Origin: [Phialemoniopsis] sp. UDSM-2020
Lineage: Eukaryota > Ascomycota > Sordariomycetes > Thyridiales > Thyridiaceae
DNA length: 64,000 nucleotides
Assembly: GCA_018873225.1 (NCBI GenBank)
Contig: JAEILZ010000002.1
Location: 992,001-1,056,000, forward strand
Direction: 5' to 3'
Part shown: one piece after another, positions 56,828 through 64,000 of the stretch
Layout: every line of letters starts with the position of its first letter
Position numbering within the stretch: position 1 is the first letter of the stretch
Notes under the pieces: generated by a model
The model's input: only the letters and a program-made list of their open reading frames with translations
The model's database searches: none
What the model was told of the DNA's origin: nothing
Position numbers and translations under genes: made by a program

Positions 56828-58608
56828 ATGGGTACTCCCGAAAGCATCGAGAATGTTGCGGCCAACAGCGACAGGGCCGAGAAGGTCCAGACGGCCGACA
56901 CCGACACGGCGCGGTTGGCCGAGATGGGCTACGCCCAAGACATGAGACGTAACTTCTCGGTATGGTCTGTCTTGGGCGTCGGCTTCTCCTTGACCAACTC
57001 GTGGTGGGGAGTGTCGGCTGCTCTCATTACGGGCGTCAATTCTGGCGGCCCATGCCTTCTCGTCTATGGCACCATCCTGTTAGCTACCGTTTCCGTCGGC
57101 ATCGCCGTCTCTCTATCCGAGCTCGTCAGCGCCATGCCCAACGCAGCCGGTCAGATCTTCTGGGCCGCTGAGCTGGCCCCGAAGCGCTATGCGCGTCCTG
57201 CCTCGTACATTACCGGGTGGCTCGCTTGGGCCGGTTCCATCTGCGCCTCGGCGAGTGTGGCCATTTCAATCTCTTCAGGTGCGATCGGCTGTTACCAACT
57301 GTCACACCCTGAATTGTGAGTAGTGTCACCTAAAAAGTCCCAGACCGACTATCAATGTACTAACGAAGATCTTTGTAGCGAAATCAAGGCTTGGCATATC
57401 GTCGTCGGTTACCTGCTGTCAAACATCGTGGTATCGCTTTTGAACTGCGTGGGAAAGTTCCTGCCTACCGTTGCCACCATCTCCCTCTACACAACGTTGC
57501 TTTCGTTCCTGATCACGCTCATCGCGGTACCAGCCACCGCTGAAGTCCACCAGGATCCCAAGTTTGTCTTTGCCGCATTCATCAACAACACCGGCTGGAA
57601 CGTCGATGGGATCGCCTTCATTGTCGGCCTTATCAACGTCAACTGGGGCTTCTCGTGCCTCGACACGGCTGTCCACATGGCCGAGGAGATTCGCCAGCCG
57701 GAGCGCATGGTGCCGATAGCCATCATGGGCACCGTCGGCATCGGCTTTGTCACCTCCTTTGGCTGGATCATCTCCATGTTGTTCAGTCTGACGGACTTCG
57801 ATACCGTATCTGCGACGGCGACTGGAGTCCCAATCCTGGAGCTGTTCTTTCAGGCAACGCGTAATCGGGCCGGCGCCATTGCCCTCGAGACACTTATCAT
57901 TTGCACGGGCGTGGGATGCCTGACGGCCTGCCACACGTGGTCTTCGAGGATTTGCTGGAGCTTTGCTCGTGATGGCGGTGTCCCCTTCTCTGATACCTTG
58001 GCCAAGGTTCATCCACGCCTAGGTGTTCCGATAAACGCTCATATCACCAGCTGTTTCCTAGCCTCCCTTCTTGGTCTGCTTTATCTGGGTTCCACCACTG
58101 CTTTCAACAGGTAAGCCTTTTCGTATAATCGAGGTCACAAAATTTGCCGTCGCTAATGTATGGTCTTGCAGTATTCTATCGGGCTGTATCGTGCTACCAT
58201 ACCTCTCCTACACGATCCCAGTTACCTGCCTCCTCGTTAGGGGCCGCAAGATCCAGCACGGTCCCTTCTGGCTTGGCAAGATTGGCTTGGTCTCCAATGT
58301 TATTCTTCTCTGCTGGGTAGTTTTCACTTTCATCATGTAAGTGCGGCCCATCCATCTGAATTCACGTGAAGGTTTCTAACCTTCAACAGGTATTCGTTCC
58401 CCGCCTATATGCCCGTCGAGGGAAACAGTGAGTTGAGATTCCCAATCAATCTCTGAGCATTTCTGACCATCCTTAATTAGCCATGAATTACGTCTCCGTA
58501 TTGTATGCCATCGTGTTCACGGCAGCCTTGATAGACTGGGTATTTCGAGGGAGGAAGAAGTTCCACCCGGCCAGATCCGATTACGTGATTCATGGAGTTG
58601 CATCGTGA
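56828..58608 (+). CDS. Amino acid/GABA/choline permease (APC superfamily), 516 aa
   Basis: Plasma-membrane transporter with about 12 TM helices. Exons are 56828-57315, 57379-58110, 58172-58336, 58390-58427 and 58481-58608. After a short acidic N-terminus it shows the APC signatures MRRNFSVWSVLGVGFSLTNSW, YGTILLATVSVGIAVSLSE and LVSAMPNAAGQIFWAAELAP, later NVNWGFSCLDTAVHMAEEI and the cytosolic FARDGGVPFSDTLAKVHPRLG. This set is typical of the fungal GABA/amino-acid and choline permease subfamily (Uga4/Hnm1-like). Substrate cannot be fixed. It is divergent from the P450 and upstream of a cupin gene, and may import a nitrogenous substrate for the cluster. Confidence 0.92.
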
Positions 58609-59154
58609 TGATGGAGAAGAAGGGTTCCTCGTAACATGCAATATCAAATCAAGCTAGATCCAACAAGATGTCTTCGTAATAATCTAGCTAATCCCAAAAC
58701 TTTCATTGTCTCGATAAGTTAATGCGATAATACAACTGTTTGAGCTCCGACTTTGTACCAACCTATCGTCTACAGCAAGCTTGGTAGGTTGCGTGAGACT
58801 AGAATGGAAGGTAGACTATATCATACCTTCGCAGATACTATCAAGCATCCTACGCCGTAGTGTTTCAGCTGGTTGGCATATGTTGGCCTTACTCCACAAC
58901 GGCGAATGCCGAAAAGTGCACCAAGAGTGCTTTTTGCCTATTCCGGAAGGGCAAATATGCGTGCCAGTGCTTGGACCCATATCTTTGGCTATGAGCGAAT
59001 TCTTTTGCCATTTTAGGAAACGACAACCATCCCTCACTCGGTATCGAATCGATCTGTCTTGCTACGGTAAGACACAAATATCTCGACAGTACTCCTTTCG
59101 ATATCAAGGGTATCAAGTATCAACCAATAGAATCTCACCCTTATCGAAAGGAAT
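58609..59154. other. Intergenic region, about 0.55 kb
   Basis: Between the permease and the cupin gene. It includes a TTCCGGAA palindrome at about 58940 and otherwise nothing recognised. Confidence 0.45.
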
Positions 59155-59581
59155 ATGGCGGACCAATTCCTCTCCCCAATCGTGCACTTTGCTAGGGCAC
59201 AAAACCAGTTTACGATCCCCCAGACCTCGAACCCGAATGCATTTCTCGGGGACATCTACGGAACGTAAGAAAACTCTATCATGTTGCGGAACTAGAATGG
59301 AACACTGTCTTATAATCTACTGCAGGTCAGCTGCTTCCAAGGATCCCCTCTCATGCGGTTTCTTCCGCATGACGGCTGGTGGAGAGTCTCTTACTGGCAA
59401 ATACCCTTACAACGAGACTCTCATTGTACTGGAAGGAACATTTGACATGGTCGATGGGGCTGGCAATAAGACCTCTGCAAAGAAGGGCGACGTGTACTTC
59501 TTCCCCGCTGGCAGTCAGGTGACGTTCAGCACATCGAACGAGGGCCTGGCTTTCTATACCGTACAGAGGCCGAAGAAATAA
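59155..59581 (+). CDS. Small cupin-domain protein, 121 aa
   Basis: Two exons, 59155-59264 and 59326-59581; the 61-bp intron splits a Thr codon. It is a single beta-barrel cupin: FFRMTAGGESLTGKYPYNETLIVLEGTFDMVD followed by KKGDVYFFPAGSQVTFSTSNEGLAFYTVQ. Motif 1 lacks the usual HxH (here KYPYNETL with one Glu), so metal binding may be reduced or altered. This resembles the EutQ-like/DUF861 cupins. These small cupins act as isomerases, cyclases or binding proteins in catabolic and secondary-metabolite clusters. It sits convergent with the monooxygenase gene, with 233 bp between the stops. Confidence 0.82.
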
Positions 59582-59814
59582 ATCCGAACACATTCAAGCC
59601 CCAATTTTCGATTGATATATCTCACAATTCTCTGTAGTAATGATCTGTGATGCATAAGCAATCCTTCCTGTGAATCGAACATACATGAGATATATCAAGT
59701 CTAGCGTGTCTAGTTCAATGTAAATCCGAGTTCGGTTCTTGAATCCCTCCATCCGGCGTCGGATTCTCGATGAGCACTGATAACGTGCCAACACTCCACA
59801 TCATGTAGAGGGTC

Positions 59815-61823
59815 TTAATCATGAATATTCGGGAGAACAAAAAGACTCCAATACTCATCAAAGTCCAATGTTTGGGTAGCTCCGACCGATCCGCCTCTGC
59901 TTTCCCTCATAGAAAAGCCATTGCCCAGGTACTCGAATCTGTTCCTTGAGGCTTGTGGCATCCGTTCCATAATGAAGTCTTCCCATCGAGGGTTCTTTAT
60001 GGCCTCCATGAAATGGAAACTAGTTCCGCCGTAGATTGCCACCACTGGGCCATCGATGGTGCCGCGCTTGTACCAGCTCCGGCAACCACGGGTCCATACC
60101 GTGCGTTCCAAGTACTTTTGCATATGCTGATTGTACTCCTCGTTGACATCGTTGCGGACTTCGAAGCTCTTTATGCTTTCTGTCTGCAGCTTCTCTAGCC
60201 ACTTGTAGACGTACAGCGCAGTTGCTTGGATACCGAGAACGAGAGAACCGTTTGAGATGGGAGAGTTGGGTCCGATGAAGGTGAAGTAGTTGGGAAAGTC
60301 GGGAACAGAAAACCCGAAGTATGCCTTGGGCGTTTCTGATGTCCACTTCTCTGCCAGGTTAACTCCGTTCCGCCCGATCAGGGGAAAGGCCGGCTTGAAG
60401 GTCGTGTCGAAGCCAGTAGCGCAGACAATCGCGTCATATTCGATGACTTGGCCATTCCTAGTTCGAATGCCTTTTTCCGTAATACAGTCGATATCATCCC
60501 ATCTCAGGTCGACATTGTCGCGGACCACGGCCTCTAGGAATCCTGGACCAGGTGTTTGTCTACGGCAGCCGACTGGAAAGCTTGGCAGAAGCATCTCAGC
60601 TGCCCTCCTTCCCTTTTCGGTGTTCCCCAGCCGCTCCGTCATCGACTTGCGAAACAGCTCCTGAGCTGCCTTTTGGATGTCCGAGTCTGCAAGGGCTCGC
60701 TTGAAGTTCTCAATGCGCCTGTCCATGATAGCGGCACGGTAGGCCCTCAAGACTTCGGGATCCTTGAAAAGCTCCAAGGTCTTCTCGGAGAAGTTGTAGT
60801 CCTTGTCCATTTCGGGATCATTTGCCGTTGGCTCGTTGATGCCGGGAGCGGGGCTGATCCATGTCTGTGTCCGCACATAGCAGTCCATAGTGGTAACGAC
60901 TGATATATCTTTCGTGTTAGCATAGCTTTCGGCGATTTGGATACTTTGGGTGGACGGACCTGGAGCAAGCTGAGGGACGATCTGGATCCCTGAAGAGCCA
61001 ATACCAATACAAGCGACCCGCTTGCCGGTAAAGTCGTATGAATCATCCCACCGAGCGGAGTGCAAGAGCTTGCCTTGGAACGTCTCCAGTCCCTTGATGG
61101 ATGGCCAGCTCCAATTGCTATCGGCATTGCGTTAGCAGTGGTATGCAGCGCGGCTCATCGATGGAGCAAAGAAACTCACTTCAAGACGCCTCCAGCATTG
61201 ATGAAGACATCACACTCATCGGAGAACACCACTCCATCCCCCTTCTCAACCTTGATCTCCCACTTGCCTCTCATCTCATTCCAGACAGCAGACTTCACCG
61301 TGTGTTTGTATTGGATGTACTTTTCAAGCTCGTACTTCTTTGCGACGTCTTTCATGTAGGAATGAATCTGCTGTGACGTGGCGTAGTAGTTTGGCCACGC
61401 GGGGTTCGGACAAAAGCTGAAAGCGTAGTTGTGCGCGGGTATGTCGCATTTGCAACCTGGGTAGCTAAGAGGGGGAGAATCGAGATTAATCAGCAGTCGT
61501 TACAAGCTCGGGAGCCGCGAAGTGACAAACCGGTTCTCTAGCCATGTACCCCCAAGGTCCTCATTACGCTCATAGACGACAAGCTCGGCATTGGCATTCC
61601 TCATCCGCTCGTTAAACACAATGCCCATCATCACGCCAGAGTAGCCAGCGCCAAGGCATATTGCTCGGATTGGACGACGCGTTCCTATCGGCTGTTCTGT
61701 TATTTTGTAATCAGGGTCTAGTGCCTGGTTCAGGCCGACCATGTTCTTTGCATGAACTGTTTTCGGCAGGGTTTTCGAGGTCGGTGAAGGAACCTGTGGT
61801 TCCAGGATCGCGGACGGTGCCAT
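59815..61823 (-). CDS. Baeyer-Villiger-type flavin monooxygenase, 606 aa
   Basis: NADPH- and FAD-dependent enzyme that inserts oxygen next to a ketone to give an ester or lactone. Exons on the minus strand are 61823-61531, 61464-61180, 61117-60960 and 60899-59815. The 60-bp third intron is in frame but bears a branch site (GCTAAC), and its removal gives the canonical QLAPVVTTMDCYVRTQTW. The first Rossmann motif GAGYSG is at residue 58, GGTWLENRYPG near 90-101, the family fingerprint FxGxxxHxxxW(P/D) is present as FQGKLLHSARWD, and the second Rossmann motif is GIGSSG. A late ATGFDTTFKP motif follows. It has no targeting signal. It is divergent from a Zn2Cys6 regulator across a promoter with a perfect CGG-N10-CCG palindrome. 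Confidence 0.92.
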
Positions 61824-62179
61824 CTTTCAGGTGGTTTCTAGGTGAGCAAGAAGTAGAAGACGGCTATTCGCTCGTTCGACTTCTCACGCCAATAGAGTTG
61901 CTGAGAATCAGATAGGGAGCTTTCAAGAAGTGTTATGGGCTGGCTTCTATAACTGCCAGCTCGAGTCTCGAAGACATGCCTGGGATTACGCGCCCACGGC
62001 AAAGTGGACTGGACACAGATTAGAGCCGGAACAAGATGACCGAAACAGTACGCTTGGTCTTGAGGAGTGTTTGTAACAAGATGTAACCATGTCGTGGTCG
62101 TGGTCCATAACTGCACGCTCATTGAACCCATTGCTGCGGGGACCATGAAGGTCCGGACATAGACCTCCGTGCTACTTGA

Positions 62180-62199
62180 CCGGAGACTAATCTCCGGTT
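62180..62199 (+). promoter_or_regulatory. Perfect inverted repeat, CGG-N10-CCG Zn2Cys6 site
   Basis: ACCGGAGACTAATCTCCGGT: 8-bp arms around CTAA, containing CGG and CCG ten bases apart, the spacing used by Put3-type regulators. It lies midway between the divergent monooxygenase (start 61823) and Zn2Cys6 regulator (start 62475). Autoregulation and pathway control are inferred. Confidence 0.65.
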
Positions 62200-62474
62200 A
62201 CGCTTAGCTTGCAAGAACTATGGTGGGGCGGCGATGTCGGTGTGGCCTCCTGCGCTCCCCAGAATTGTGGTTCTCGTGGTGGAGCTAATTCTTGCCGTGA
62301 CTAAGCTCTCTCCACGGGGTTCGCAATTTGGGGATCTCTGACGATCCTGGACTGTGCGTTGCCTCATGAGGGGCAGTACCACTGGGCCGACACATTGCGC
62401 GTGAAGCTCAATTGAAATCACCCTGGCATCCATCTCTCAGGTACGGCAAACCGAACTGTTGCATTCTCCGGTCG

Positions 62475-64000
62475 ATGGAAGACGGTAGTGGCCGCCTCGA
62501 AGAAGCTGCAGGTTCTCAACAGCAGTGGGCAATGCCAGCCACCGCGGAGAGGGCACGCCGCCGGCGGCAGCAGGGCTCTTCTGCTACCTGCAAGTCATGT
62601 ACTCTTTGCCGGCAGAAGAAGGTCAAGTGTGATGGAGCAAAACCCCGCTGTGAGACCTGCACAACTAACGGGCAGGCTTGTTCCTATCCGCAAGATGCTC
62701 GTCGCGAGTTGAGACCATCAAAAGCCAGAATTCAAGCTCTCGAGGCCAACTTGGCCAACCTCTGGGAACACATGAGAGGTTCCGGCGTGCTGCCTCCTCC
62801 ATCCCCGGTGTCGACGTCAGCAGTGCCGGGTTTGTCAACTGCAGAGGATGTTGATATGAGCATAATAACTGGCTCGGAACCAGCGCCGCCTTCGCAGTTG
62901 GACACGAATGAAGACCTGGAACTTCACGCATGGACTCCGACTTCCAATTTTCAAGCCCACTCGGCCACCATTGGGACACAAGAGAGGCCTCATGTGGGTC
63001 TCAATGCATCATCAAATCATTATGTGTCTGCACAACGAGAGCCTGTACACTTGTCCGGGCAGGAAGCTATGCTGGATCGAACATTACCAGCGTCACAAGA
63101 TCAGAGCGATGAAGAGGACACTCCAAGCCTGTCCCCTTATGAAGTACAAGCGGTCGGTGTGTCGCGGCACGAGGGAACCGTTCAAGTCCTCGGCCCTAGT
63201 AGCATCCTGAACGCACCGTCAACTATCCCCACCCGCCCGAGCCAACATAACGCCGATAGACACGCAGCCATTGCTGCCTCTCGTGCTCGCCTCATCAGCA
63301 ATGCTGCGATACACCATCAGCAAGAGAACCGACTCTTCCAGCAACCCAACACAACCATGGATCTGGATGGAGCAAGTCCAGAGATGGCCAAACACCTGCT
63401 CGATCTGCACTGGAACCGTCATCACTATGCCTACCTTCTCACCTACCGGCCGGCGATCATGGATAGCATCGCCACAAGAGGTCCTTGGGTCAATAAACTC
63501 CTGTTGAATGCAATCTACTTTGCGAGTAGTCTGTACAGTGACAGGGCCTGCCTTCGATCTGACCCTAGCGATCCTCAAACGGTGGGCCAGCGGTTCTATG
63601 AGCGATTCAGGTCTCTTCTCGGCGAGGAAATTGTCAGACCCAGTATCCCGACCGCCGTGGCACTGCTACTCTGTGGAGGAACTCAGTTATCACAGGGCCG
63701 AGCTAGTGCCGGATGGACACTTTGCGGTACAGCGTACCGGATGATCACCGACCTGGGCTGTCATTTGATCCACAGTCCAAATGAAAAGGCGCATAAGTCG
63801 GTATCACATCAGACTCGAGTCGACGTCGAACTCGAAATGCGGAAGCGCCTCTTCTGGGGCGCGTTCATGACGGATGCGACCCAGTCGCTCTATCTTGGCC
63901 GCCCCTCCGGATTGTCGCTGGCCAAGTCCCGTGTGCCTCAGCTGCTCCTTGACACCTACGAGGAGCACTTGGACTGGTCGCCGTACATCGACCCAGAGAC
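62475..64000 (+). CDS. Zn2Cys6 transcription factor, cut by right edge
   Basis: A single open exon of more than 508 codons running off the window. After an Arg/Gln-rich start (RARRRRQQGSSATC) comes the zinc cluster CTLCRQKKVKCDGAKPRC, then ETCTTNGQAC, with CX2CX6CX6CX2CX6C spacing at residues about 46-73. A linker with a short coiled coil follows (KARIQALEANLANLWEHM). The fungal-specific regulatory domain starts at about residue 300 (LLDLHWNRHHYAYLLTYRP, WTLCGTAYRMITDLGCHL, RLFWGAFMTDATQSLYLGRP). It is a nuclear regulator, probably of the adjacent monooxygenase and the rest of the cluster, given the CGG palindrome 280 bp upstream of its start. The C-terminus is not in the window. Confidence 0.92.
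   Translation, partial: MEDGSGRLEEAAGSQQQWAMPATAERARRRRQQGSSATCKSCTLCRQKKVKCDGAKPRCETCTTNGQACSYPQDARRELRPSKARIQALEANLANLWEHMRGSGVLPPPSPVSTSAVPGLSTAEDVDMSIITGSEPAPPSQLDTNEDLELHAWTPTSNFQAHSATIGTQERPHVGLNASSNHYVSAQREPVHLSGQEAMLDRTLPASQDQSDEEDTPSLSPYEVQAVGVSRHEGTVQVLGPSSILNAPSTIPTRPSQHNADRHAAIAASRARLISNAAIHHQQENRLFQQPNTTMDLDGASPEMAKHLLDLHWNRHHYAYLLTYRPAIMDSIATRGPWVNKLLLNAIYFASSLYSDRACLRSDPSDPQTVGQRFYERFRSLLGEEIVRPSIPTAVALLLCGGTQLSQGRASAGWTLCGTAYRMITDLGCHLIHSPNEKAHKSVSHQTRVDVELEMRKRLFWGAFMTDATQSLYLGRPSGLSLAKSRVPQLLLDTYEEHLDWSPYIDPE

Overview
The window is nuclear DNA of a filamentous ascomycete (Pezizomycotina, most likely a Sordariomycete). Evidence: many short spliceosomal introns of about 50-90 bp with GT...CTAAC/CTGAC...AG signals, and typical fungal families (GH18 chitinase, DUF8021, CFEM, DUF3176, HET, Zn2Cys6 regulators, MFS and P450 genes). 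The species cannot be named from sequence alone. Exon boundaries below were derived by hand from reading frame, splice consensus and family fit.

1-20 kb is a secretion and transport region: the 3' part of a GH18 chitinase cut by the left edge, an unrecognised gene, a secreted DUF8021 protein, a 12-TM MFS transporter, a large secreted SGNH hydrolase with three fibronectin III repeats, a DUF3176 membrane protein, a nuclear-looking coiled-coil protein and an SDR dehydrogenase.

20-36 kb, with an outlier at 46-49 kb, holds the most unusual content: small genes built on one plan. A short basic first exon ends in a phase-0 CAG/GT junction, usually followed by a long (540-700 bp) first intron, then a low-complexity middle exon, a short intron of about 60 bp, and a coiled-coil last exon. 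Four of them (20613-22078 minus, 25942-27089, 31531-32833, 34621-36238) carry exactly one in-frame stop in the middle exon. It is UAG every time, the frame stays coding-like after it, and each UAG can be drawn in the loop of a local hairpin. Members share promoter blocks and intron elements that are better conserved than the proteins. This fits stop-to-Trp A-to-I mRNA editing as known from sexual stages of Fusarium and Neurospora, but that is inference. A DHA2-type MFS transporter sits inside the cluster.

36-46 kb: a HET-domain gene broken by a frameshift, an F-box-like gene, a DUF1989 (urea-carboxylase-associated) gene and a GPI-anchored CFEM protein with an iron-type GATA palindrome upstream.

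49-64 kb looks like a small metabolic cluster without a backbone synthase: a Zn2Cys6 regulator, carboxylesterase, cytochrome P450, amino-acid/choline-type permease, cupin, Baeyer-Villiger-type monooxygenase and a second Zn2Cys6 regulator cut by the right edge. A perfect CGG-N10-CCG palindrome lies between the monooxygenase and the second regulator. A ketone-to-ester-to-acid/alcohol route using the monooxygenase and esterase is a reasonable inference.
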